NCBI RefSeq assembly: GCF_024586455.1
Contig: NC_065921.1
Span: forward strand, 3,906,001-3,970,000
Direction of reading: 5' to 3'
DNA: 64,000 nucleotides
Source of the DNA: Bactrocera neohumeralis
Lineage: Eukaryota; Arthropoda; Insecta; Diptera; Tephritidae
The translations under genes and the position numbers were made by a program. Below the pieces are notes generated by a model, which was not told where the DNA came from, ran no database searches, and was given only the letters and a program-made list of their open reading frames with translations. Shown here piece after piece: positions 51,001 to 58,800 of the stretch; the stretch's first letter is position 1, and every line of letters begins with the position of its first letter.

Positions 51001-53039
51001 TCCGCCCCGTCCACGGACCAAGACGACGACAAGGACTGACACTGTTGCACTGGAGACAACTTCGCAAGCACAAATCACCGAAGTGGAAACGCTGTGCTTA
51101 CCGGCAAATTGTGTGCTGCAAAAAATTTTGCATCTGCAATTGTTGGCCAAGGTGAGGAAACCTTCACTTTAAGTGTATGCAAGTGTAGGGCTGTGTGTGT
51201 GTGACTTACTTTATTTAAATGTGCTTTTGTTGTGTGTGTTTGGTCGAGGGCCGCGTCGAGGAAGACGAGCCACAACATGGCTAACCGGTGAGGATTTACA
51301 CAGAACGAGTTGCAAACCAAGAAATAAAAACAATGTGGGAAAGGCGAAAAGCAAAATAAAATTAAAAATGCCACCGAAATGAAGTCCAACAATAAAACCG
51401 ACAACGCTTGCCGAATAAGAGACGAAAATATAAATAAAAATTAAAATGCGACATTGTATGTGGACAGTTTAACAGTTAAGTTACACAAGCATACAGGTCG
51501 GCATTAGGGGCATGACCTCTCTGTAAAGAGAATAGAAATAAACCAAAAGTCACCGGCTCCTTTAGCTTCCCAATCCTTTGTGATGTCGAATACCCGCTGT
51601 TAGCCCAAAGTGTAGGGAATTTCTTTAAGGCTACCTAACAGACCAATTTACAACCTATCAACCTACCAATTTACAACCTCTGGAACGTAGAAGACCCTTA
51701 TACAATTACAGAGTTTGTCCGGAAGGTAATAGAACTGATTTTCTTTTGCCGCGACTGTACCTCGGAGCGAGCGCGCACCGACTGGATTCGATAGAGGGTG
51801 TTCCTAGCTAACGAACGACCGGCAGGTCAGAATGTTTTGGTGGCACCAGGCCTTTTTCTAATGCCCGGAAGAGGTCGCTGAAGAAGAAAAAGAGGAAAGA
51901 TGAGCAAACACTGAGAAACTAGTTTTGGTTTATACAGACAGACTGACGGACAGACGGACAGACGGACATGGCTGAATCAACCCAACTCGTCTTATACAAG
52001 TATATACATGTTTTATGGTCTCCGATGTTCCTTTTCGGGACGTACACCCTACTCAGGATATAAAATCCATATTTGCTTTTAGGATGGTCATACCCCAACA
52101 AAGCGCACTTGTTTACCTGAGTTGGTCGCAAAACGGCAAACTGCCACTCAAGTGGTTGGCCGAAAAGTGTGCAGCTAGTAATTTCCACTTGGATGCCGGC
52201 CAAGGTAATGGGAAATGAAAAGCCGCCACGACTCTGAGGCCACCACGAGCAAACAAAACAAATGCTGGCACAGGCTTCCCTTGTACATGTGTGTGCCGGG
52301 AAGTAATTGTCAGTACAGTCAGCTTATTCGGCGCTTTCGCGCAGTCCGCGTTTGTTTGGATGGCTTGTCAGCTTCGTCTTCTCGCGGTCGGTGGTCAGTG
52401 GACGGTTGTTGGCTGGCTGCCGTCGCCTTTGTTTAAGTTATATTTAAGAGTGTCGTCAATACTTCCTTTTGCTTTCAAGTGACATTTTTATCGCATTTCT
52501 CACTCAATCCATCTTCCGTTCTCTACAACTTCGCCGCGCTCGCATTCCGCAGCACCACATGCCCGCTCTGCATGCGGCCGGTTATGCGCGTAAATCGGAA
52601 AAATCATACAACGCCTTAAAAGCCTTGTTGCAGCATTCGTGCCAACAACAAATTGGCGATGCATTGCAGCCCGTGGAAGCATACATGCTGGGCGCCACAG
52701 CGCTTGACTGCTCGGTAATGGTGGCGTTTCAGGAAATATCCACGCACAATACAGAGCTCGCGCATCCACGTTCGCCGTAAGTAGAATGATAATCGTATGC
52801 AGCTGCCACCGCGTAATTAATGACATATTTAATTCACTTTTTTTTTGCTCGTTTCTTTCAGTGAAATGACAACAGCGACTGCGCTGCCGAGGCATTGCGT
52901 CGTTTTGCCGCGCTATAAAAGAACCTTCCTTACCAAAGTCACGCTGGTCGACCTGGATCCAAAGCCTGATAGTCACTTGTGTAAATACATTAAACAGACG
53001 TCTCAAGCCCTCAACTTATTTATGGATAGCAGTTCGTGA
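38389..53039 (+). CDS. Ipk1: Inositol-pentakisphosphate 2-kinase (whole gene, 9 coding exons)
   Basis: The enzyme phosphorylates the 2-position of inositol 1,3,4,5,6-pentakisphosphate to make InsP6 (phytate). Exons: 38389-39016, 39501-39647, 41953-42053, 45731-45973, 46562-46620, 46860-47000, 50662-51151, 52553-52776, 52862-53039; all splice phases agree and give about 736 residues. Family marks are RAEGNANLVLALP near residue 98 (N-lobe nucleotide loop), VLRLPK, EIKPK at 303-307, CRFC at 364-367 (probable zinc ligands), YCPLALFSG, NNLRIFRNG, catalytic-loop DCSVM at 655 and LVDLDPKP at 706-713 (metal-binding Asp). Human IPPK is about 490 residues; the excess comes from a Gln-rich insert in exon 1, an Ala/Glu insert in exon 4 and an acidic then Ser/Thr/Pro-rich insert in exon 7. 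The start at 38,389 is the first in-frame Met with a good context (AAAAGATGG); Met88 (38,650) is an alternative. Large introns are loaded with dead transposons. Next gene on the same strand: Cib2. Confidence 0.92.
39501..39647 (+). CDS. Ipk1: Ipk1 coding exon 2
   Basis: Bounded by AATTGCAG and GTGAGT, phase 1 to phase 1. It encodes TMEDFVAYIEVIRKLLGSEF through RITAEKDIRWINERIRADRP, residues 210-258. This corresponds to human VMKEFLGENYVHYGE and the following SERP. Confidence 0.92.
40080..40430 (+). mobile_element. Jockey-like non-LTR 3' end in Ipk1 intron 2
   Basis: The translation reads HDTDHLFACPANLTHLIPLS and LWSDSVETARFLGLPLDDVD with DNL, the C-terminal zinc-knuckle and LFLGLPLDD end of Jockey-type ORF2 proteins. 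It is followed by PYHPNGD and a (CAA)n tail at 40,416-40,432, a normal 3' terminus. The upstream part is scrambled. The remainder of intron 2 (to 41,952) shows a second (CAA)n tract near 40,543 and otherwise unique DNA. Confidence 0.7.
40431..41952 (+). other. Rest of Ipk1 intron 2
   Basis: After the Jockey tail there is a (CAA)n stretch near 40,543-40,562 preceded by a short repeat-like segment (ACTGTCAACTTGGCACCATC). Beyond 40,680 it is unique sequence without recognised elements or alternative exons. Confidence 0.4.
41953..42053 (+). CDS. Ipk1: Ipk1 coding exon 3
   Basis: Acceptor CTTTTGCAG, donor CAG/GTGAGT; phase 1 in, phase 0 out. It encodes YRRDKEFCGEFGLLLPDATR and LPIAFDILLSNLQ (residues 259-292), matching the human RCDKDLDTLSGYAMCLPNLT segment. 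Confidence 0.88.
43110..43890 (+). mobile_element. Mariner family M3, deletion copy in Ipk1 intron 3
   Basis: The left end AAAAAAGCACCCGGAAATTG matches the start of the 19,217 copy. The leader holds CGATCTGTCAACC and CAGCTGCTTAAGTCGG. The transposase pieces are KAFKDSREIVEDMPR, KVKDMVLKNHEASVREMARE, LDISCESVRMILVD and FMKSIITA, then VYEFDM. The sequence then jumps to EPVFSRSKR, the DNA of the C-terminal TRFQSIEE region read in a shifted frame. The catalytic core is missing, as in the 19,217 copy. Right end not defined. Confidence 0.7.
43891..45730 (+). other. Rest of Ipk1 intron 3
   Basis: AT-rich, with no recognised genes. A segment near 44,120-44,250 repeats TTGTCAC(A/G)AT and GGTATTCTG and may be an element end that I cannot name. 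A (TG)n run lies at 45,521-45,542. Confidence 0.4.
45731..45973 (+). CDS. Ipk1: Ipk1 coding exon 4 (EIKPK and CRFC)
   Basis: Encodes residues 293-373, starting AELIGDTYAIEIKPKQGWLL. It holds the invariant EIKPK of the family and, after a roughly 35-residue Ala/Glu/Gln-rich insertion, CRFCAMQFLK. The acceptor (CAATCGAAG/GCG) has a poor pyrimidine tract, but it is the only AG between the upstream in-frame stop and the conserved start, and its phase (0) fits exon 3. Donor AAG/GTAAGG. Confidence 0.88.
46562..46620 (+). CDS. Ipk1: Ipk1 coding exon 5
   Basis: Short 59-bp exon after TCTTCCCTGCAG, donor CCGG/GTAAGT. It encodes LHTGKINRRTSYCPLALFSG, aligning with human ATGKWKQISKYCPLDLYSG. Phase 0 in, phase 2 out. 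Confidence 0.92.
46860..47000 (+). CDS. Ipk1: Ipk1 coding exon 6
   Basis: Acceptor TTTTCCTTAAG, donor CAGG/GTAAGT; phase 2 to phase 2. It encodes VTAIDALLRCPQNNLRIFRN then GILVYDGEKHCYEDLAQTIF, matching human ALKSLLQEAQNNLKIFKNGE. Residues 393-439. Confidence 0.92.
47220..48110 (-). mobile_element. Tc1/mariner-superfamily transposon in Ipk1 intron 6
   Basis: On the minus strand the N-terminal half is decayed. Clear blocks follow: ILFSDKIYLWLNRYVSKQNC with RIWDEQQPERIQEL (first acidic region, usual FSDE), GGIIGPYFFEEDARENVTVN with GDLYRGKI, and EHFGEQVISHFGPVNWTPRS with CDFTPLDFFL. The block that should carry WFQQDGATCHTA (second Asp) is changed to DMWRHFSHIASINRP. A frameshift lies near 47,690. 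It is inactive; terminal repeats were not located. Confidence 0.75.
48310..49245 (-). mobile_element. Jockey-like non-LTR 3' portion in Ipk1 intron 6
   Basis: Reading the minus strand from 49,245: NFNIAVDGVKIPTVNIF, ASRQHMGKRQRN (usual GSTWGKDKET), TALRIITGCLLMSSIEYLHN (RT thumb region), NGVLGVKPPPIADGDLELPR, and finally LLWSEPFETARFLGLPLDDL with DDN and PYHPNG. The order matches the C-terminal half of Jockey-type ORF2. Stops and frameshifts are frequent. Its last 110 bp are the inverse of the fragment at 40,300-40,400. Confidence 0.75.
49246..50661 (+). other. Rest of Ipk1 intron 6
   Basis: No recognised element or exon; a (CA)n run lies at about 50,195-50,208. Confidence 0.4.
50662..51151 (+). 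CDS. Ipk1: Ipk1 coding exon 7 (long variable insert)
   Basis: Acceptor CCAACAACAG, phase 2 in, phase 0 out at GCCAAG/GTGAGG. It begins QIELLKDLVVACLLRDYTAN (human IRELVHVITRVLLSGSD). There follows a stretch of roughly 110 residues rich in Ser, Ala, Glu, Thr and Pro, then CLPANCVLQKILHLQLLAK, which aligns with human GLPKGCLLYKTLQVQMLDL. The insert is far longer than the human loop. Confidence 0.88.
51709..51905 (+). mobile_element. Mariner family M1 5' fragment in Ipk1 intron 7
   Basis: TA then CAGAGTTTGTCCGGAAGGTA begins the element at 51,709. The leader continues with TTCTTTTGCCGCGACTGTAC, TCGATAGAGGGTGTTCCTAG and CTAACGAACGACC, as in the copy at 24,056. It then jumps to a short piece of transposase sequence (GAAGAGGTCGCTGAAG). 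No right end was found. Confidence 0.75.
52553..52776 (+). CDS. Ipk1: Ipk1 coding exon 8 (catalytic DCS)
   Basis: A strong pyrimidine-rich acceptor ends CATTCCGCAG; donor CGCC/GTAAGT. Phase 0 in, phase 2 out. It encodes residues 604-677, including YMLGATALDCSVMVAFQEI, equal to human AMTAKDCSIMIALSP. The Asp of DCS is the expected catalytic residue. Confidence 0.9.
52862..53039 (+). CDS. Ipk1: Ipk1 coding exon 9 (C-terminus)
   Basis: Begins after CGTTTCTTTCAG, an 85-bp intron from exon 8. It encodes PRYKRTFLTKVTLVDLDPKP (human SRFAFSVSVLDLDLKP, metal-binding Asp) and ends with a TGA at 53,037-53,039 after DSSS. Confidence 0.92.
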
Positions 53040-53193
53040 TGGCCAGCTTGTTTGTCTTGGCGCATGTGTGTGTGCTTACAAGGCGAAAGAGTCGGTAAAA
53101 GCCTTGAAAAGGAAGTACAGCATAACATTAACGCTCCGGAATGTAAATATAAAAATGTAAATACATCTCTTTTTTTGTTAATATATTCTTCGT

Positions 53194-53199
53194 AATAAA
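53194..53199 (+). terminator. Ipk1 polyadenylation signal AATAAA
   Basis: AATAAA lies 155 bp after the Ipk1 stop codon in an AT-rich 3' region; it is the first canonical hexamer downstream of the stop codon. Confidence 0.5.
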
Positions 53200-53499
53200 T
53201 GCAGTGTTAAATTAAAAAATGCACTCAGCCTCAAATTGAAGACTTTCTTGCATATATACTATGTATACATATGTCTATTTCAACTGCATTTCAATATCCT
53301 ATTCATATAAAATATGCTATAAAGATAGGTTTAAATTCCTTGAGTTAGTGCTGAAAAGTTTGTGGAAGTGTATATATAAGCTCACGACAACTCAGAAGCG
53401 ATCTATCAGTCCAGCTACATATGTGAAAGTTTTAGGCTGTGTGTCACAAAACCCCTGATAACTCTGATAAAAACCGAGCAAAAAGTCGCCACAATCTTC

Positions 53500-54115
53500 C
53501 TATCAGATGGGATAAATAAGGTCGGTAGGTCGTGCGACTTTATTAATCTAATCTTGGAGAAAATAATTCGAGCTGCAGAACTAAAAAGAGAAAGTTCCAT
53601 CTTCTATAACAGTATACTGCTGCGGGCGTATCATTAGCCTCAACAACCGCGCCGTTAGTTCTGATTTCTCCAGACTGAATAAGGAAGCGAAGCAAATGGG
53701 TCTGAAAGTGAGAGGGGCCAAGACGAAATACTACATATCCTGTTATCGAACAAATAGTCGTCGCACTCGCGACTTGACTCCCATATCTCTGTTGCCAATC
53801 ACAGCTTCGAAGTCGTAGGTAATTTCAACCAAAATGTCAGTCTTGAAATCCAACGCAGAAGGTGCTAGGTCATGTTGTCCGAATGGACGAAAACACTCCA
53901 GCTCTGAAAGTATTCAACGTAGTACCCGCCGAGGGAAGCAGAGGAAGATCTCAACTCCGTTGGAAATACAAGGTGGAGAAGGGCGTGGTTACACTAGTAA
54001 TCTCCAATTGGCGCTAAACAGCGAAAAGGAAGAACGACTGGCGTACTGTTGTAAACTGGGCTTTAACCGCATAAGCGTTGTCTACGCCAATAAAGAAGAA
54101 GAAGTCACTTAACCT
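53500..54115 (+). mobile_element. RTE-like non-LTR 3' portion downstream of Ipk1
   Basis: The plus strand gives SDFSRLNKEAKQMGLKV and KTKY (RT thumb region, usual LDxEAKRMGLKVNEGKTKY), SNK-stop-SSHSRLDSHISV, and GHVVRMDENTPALKVFNVVP. It ends with an AKRKNDWRTVVNWAL tail in changing frames and a 3' end of AATAAAGAAGAAGAAG. This is the same element as at 33,425, 34,345 and 57,125. Confidence 0.7.
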
Positions 54116-55655
54116 TCCATCCATAATAGACATCGTCGATGTGTTTTTATCCTTAGGCATGGCATTTAAACTCATCATAGTTCTGAGCTCACTTTCGACT
54201 TCAATAATGGTAATTTTGTGGATTTCGTCCCGAAAGTACTTCGCTGTTTCGACGGCCAAGAATTAATGAATTCAATTTTTGAAGGAATTACAGTAAGGGC
54301 GTTCGGCATCGACAAGAGTTAGATGTGGTAAGGTCTGGTTTTTAGGCAGGTGAGATTAAACTACGCAGCCACTCTTTTCAAAAAAAGTCTTAAAGTCTTG
54401 TCATGATCGAAAATTATTGTCTCGCGTCTAGTCGCAAACTACGGACGTTTCTCGGCAATCCATCACTACAATTCGATGAGTTGTTATCAGTTATAGCGTT
54501 CCCCTTGGTCATGGATAACCGGTATTGCCGTTGATTTGGCTGGTTAACTAGGTTTCACATATGATTTCTTTGCGTTTAGGGTTGTAATGGATCCATTTTT
54601 CATCATCCTGTAGTGTGGAAAGAGCATTTCTGGCATGAAAAATTGCTTTTCAACGTCTCGGCTTGAATTTATATGACATTGAATTAACTTGCCCAGGTAG
54701 TTTTTCGTCTTCCAAGCCAAAATCACTCAGTTAGAGCAAGTTCTCCATAAACTTTCACCAAATTCCAACTACTTTTGGCTAAGTTTTCTTCTTCTTAGAG
54801 TAATGAAAAGAACTCCCTGCAAAAGCACTTGTTCAGACTCAAAGTTCGACATATATGATTATCCTGACGCTTCCAATGAAGAGTTTCTACTGAAAATGAT
54901 ACAATAACAGTACCTTTCCCTATTGGAACCTTACGAATATAGTTAATGACACAGCCGGACTTCAAATATTTTTTTCATTCTGCTCCTTAAAAAAAGTAAC
55001 TGCGTTTTGAACCACCGTGCTCTTGAAATGAATGTTCGCGGTGATGCGGTTGTCAATAAGAAACGACTGACTGGTAGCGTCTGGGCGCACCCTTAAACAA
55101 AAATGCAAGCGAAGTAAATTCGCTTTTCATAAGAAATCAGTAAAATATTTCACACTTACGTTCAACACGAATTTTTAGTACCCTTTAAATTACTATTCAT
55201 TTATTAATATCAAAATGTGTGAATACTGATTGTAAAAAAATAGCAAAAGATACCGACCTTCAAGCTTGTTTTCCCATTTCGACGAGCAAACTTTCACCGC
55301 TACTAAGTGGGATCAACACAAAACAGTTTTGCTTTTTCAATTACTGACTGAATGTAGGGTACAATACACATTTGCTAAAGCTAACCTAAAAAAAGAACAC
55401 ATTCACAGACTTACACACCACAGCCCGGCAGCAGGGCACTCCTTAATTAATTTACATGTGCCTGCTGAGCTAAAAAAAGAGCATAAATAACATGAAAACC
55501 GAATGCCATGCAAAGTGTGAAGGTGCCGGGCCGTGCCCTGACAGGACAACACCAGGAAGTGGAGCAGCCAACAGACAACAGTCGCTCGTTTGCTGAAGAG
55601 TTCACGCGCGTGGAAAAATGCTGAGTTTGGAAAAATGTTTAGAAACTTTTACCAT
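54116..55655. other. Intergenic DNA between Ipk1 and Cib2
   Basis: No gene or element recognised. The part closest to Cib2 (55,490-55,655) is GC-richer and may hold regulatory sequence. Confidence 0.45.
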
Positions 55656-55690
55656 TCAGTCAGACAGTGGAAGTCAGCGTAGAAAGTTAA
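55656..55690 (+). promoter_or_regulatory. Cib2 core promoter: Inr plus DPE
   Basis: The initiator TCAGTC (55,656-55,661, A+1 at 55,658) is followed at exactly +28 by AGTTA (55,685), which fits the DPE consensus RGWYV. No TATA box lies 30 bp upstream. The start codon follows 143 bp downstream with no intervening splice needed. The spacing is what makes this credible, but both motifs are short. Confidence 0.45.
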
Positions 55691-55800
55691 AATTGGACTG
55701 AGCGATAGTTGTGAGTTTCGAGATTTTGTTTTTCTAACGGCTGAGTTTACTACACACACACACCCACACACATTGAAATCGGAGACAATAAAAAGACACT

Positions 55801-55851
55801 ATGGGTAATAAAGTTGCCACATTCACAGAACAACAATTGGATGACTACCAG
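55801..55851 (+). CDS. Cib2: Cib2 coding exon 1
   Basis: Seventeen codons, MGNKVATFTEQQLDDYQ, ending CAG/GTGCAA in phase 0. The Gly after Met is the expected myristoylation site. Confidence 0.92.
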
Positions 55852-58800
55852 GTGCAACTCTCTGAAATTGATAATAAACAATAGAAAGAGAAAACTGTAT
55901 ATTTAACTTCTACTTTTCAATATCTGCTTGCTCACTGGAACCCGAAGGACTGCACATTTTTTACGCGGAAGGAAATTTTACGGTGAGTTTGCTTGATTTT
56001 GAAGAAAAAGTTGGAGAAAAGGTCATTGCTGAAATAGCTGAGGTTAGCTTCTCACTTTTATTGAAAGCTTGTACTTACCTCAATAGGTGACGGAGAAAGT
56101 GGAAGTTACTGGAAGGCGCAATCTTAATCCCGAGTGGTGACGATTCAGTCAATACCTCCAACTGTCAATTATGAAAACCTGTGCAGAGTTCTTTTGAAAC
56201 CGATTTCAAACTTCTTGACGATGACGCTGTCTTTGAGATTCTACATTAACTAGTGTTATAATTTTTATAGTGGAATCATTGAGTGAGATGATGCCATGAG
56301 GCATCCAATAAACTCAAGTAACTATCTAGATCAGGCGTCTAGTTACCCAATATAGTATCAACTAGTGACTAGGGCACGGGTTTTAAAAATCAAACTTTGA
56401 AAAGTGGTCCATATAAGAACAACACCAGGTCTTTGTGCGTCTGCTACAAGGGACGAAGAAGGGGGAAACCATTTTAAAGTAGCTGAGTTAATAGGTTAAA
56501 TTAGTCTGATAGGCTAATGAGCCACGGATAGACCAGTTTTTATCCTTAGCGAAACCAGATAGAGTGCCGTTACGTGATCCATGAGGAGCGCTTGAAGAGT
56601 TGTCGTGCCAGTGCGAGCCGAGCGCATACGAGATGATTCGTTGTTTCCCTAGTACGTTGTTCTTGACAATTCCGCAGTCTTCTTGATCTTTTAGTCTCAT
56701 TCTGTAGGCGATGCCACCAGACTAACCAGTGAAAATTCTAATCATGTTTCTCAGTTTCGGTCTGTTTTATCGACTGCCAGTAGGAACTTTGCGTATTTTT
56801 GATGTACCTCTTTACACATACTTTTGCAGTTTTGTACTCCGATAAATCGTTTCATCTAGTTTTTCATACCTCGTTATGCTGCTTTCCAAATCGTCGTTTA
56901 GACATTATACCAATGTCGGTCACGTATTCGGATAACAGTCATACATATGTAACTCTTAGCAATCTCGTCCACTATCTCGTTACTCTCAATGAATTTGTGA
57001 CCTGGCACCCAGTAGAAATGAAGTCCCAAGACACTTCTGGCCGAGATATGAAGCGAAGTTATTGCCCACGTAGATGTTAATTCAAGTCAAATTTTTGCCC
57101 TAACTTAGCAAAAAGAAGTCTATAGGGAGAACTTCTTCTTCTTTAATGACGTAGACACCGTTATGCGGTTATAGCCAAGTTAACAACAGCGCGCCAGTCG
57201 TTTATTTTTCTCGCAATTTGGTGCCAGGTCCATCTCCACCTAATCTCTCAGCTCCTGTCAAAAGCAGTTTTGAAATTGACGAACAGGTGGTGTATGTATG
57301 TCGATCCTTTTTTTCACGGGACTTTTCCAAGATTTTCCAGACCTAAAGCCACATTGATAAGGGTCAATCAGTTCGTTTGTTTGGTGGTTTTAATTTTTCA
57401 CACAGTATGCTCGACACCTTATATATGATGTTGAGGAGGCTTATCCCATGGTAGATGGCACAGATTGTGGGGTCTCCCTTTTTGTGGATCACTTAAATTC
57501 CAGTCATTTGGCATTCTTTCGTCCGAACATTTTCTGCAAAGAAGGTGATGCATGCTCCTTATCAGTCCTTTGCCACCGTATTTGAATAGCTCGGCCGGCA
57601 ATCCATCGGTCCCACTGCTTTGTCGTTCTTCAGTCTGGTAATTGCTATTCGCACTTCATATGGTCAACCATTAGAACGTTCGCTCCATCGTCATCAATTG
57701 GGGAACCGGGTTCACCATCTCCTGGTGTTATACTTTCACTGCTTTCTACTACTTTCACCAGGAGGCTGGAGAAGTATTCCTCCATAATTTTAGGATGCTC
57801 TTGGCAACGAGATCATCTACAATAGTAGTAGTAGAGAGAACTTGCGGCTAAGTTTTTCTCTCCGAATTATAGGTTAGACTGATATCCAAACGGAATATTT
57901 TCCGAAATAGTCAATTCTTAGGGCTTAGTTAAGGTCAGAGTATTACACAATTGGCCTCTTAGTGTAAGAAACTGGGTATTCCTTATGGTGGCTTAACTAA
58001 AAGTTTTTCGTCGTTATATAAGGACCTCAACTGAATGTCTTCATGAAGACAGAATTAAAATCCGGTACCGGTTGGTGGAGATTACTATTCTCCTATTAGT
58101 TTTGAAAGAAAAACGGGAACAAGATTGCAGATAAGTTGTCCGGTGCTCCACTACTCCACACCAAATTAAGACATCAAATTCAGTTAAGAGTTTCAAGAAC
58201 TGTGCATTCTTAGACCTTGGTCTAATTATCACAAAATCTTCAGAGAAAACTCATAGATTTTGGGCATTATTCTTCTTTATGATTCAGTGCCGTAAATGGC
58301 ATCTACATATGTAACTGCCTGCAAGACGCCACCGCACGTCGTCCATAAACTGTCAGCGTTAAATTTAAAAAGAACACTTCTAAAATGTTGTGGCCGCTTG
58401 CAGCCTTGGCCGCTTACTTGCAACTCCTTCTATTACTCGGTAAGGATAATTTCACACTGACCTCAGCCATTGACAGCGAACTGCGCTCATAATTTTCACA
58501 TTCGCCATTGTTGTCGTTGCGCTTCATTGTGTGCCTTGCAACATTACGAACAACTCCTTTGTTGTGCACATTCTCCTTGTGCGCTTTGTTGTTCGTGCGT
58601 TTTTATGTGCAACATTTTGCATGCATTTACGTTTCCGTGCCAGAAGTATCGCTTACATTCCCGAACATGCCATCATTATGGTCTTTAGCCGTGGCATGCT
58701 TATCGATTGCGTAGGCGACGACCGAGTGGCGAGGGCAACGCCGCACCAACACATTAAAGACGACAACACGAAAACTATTCGCCTGAAACGCAGTGCTGTG

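Noticed and set aside
58470..58688. Cysteine-rich 72-codon frame in Cib2 intron 2 that could follow the signal-like exon
   Set aside because: Reached from the acceptor at 58,480 it is phase-compatible, but the cysteines come from TGT/TGC-rich simple sequence (TTGTTGTCGTTGC) and their spacing matches no known peptide family.
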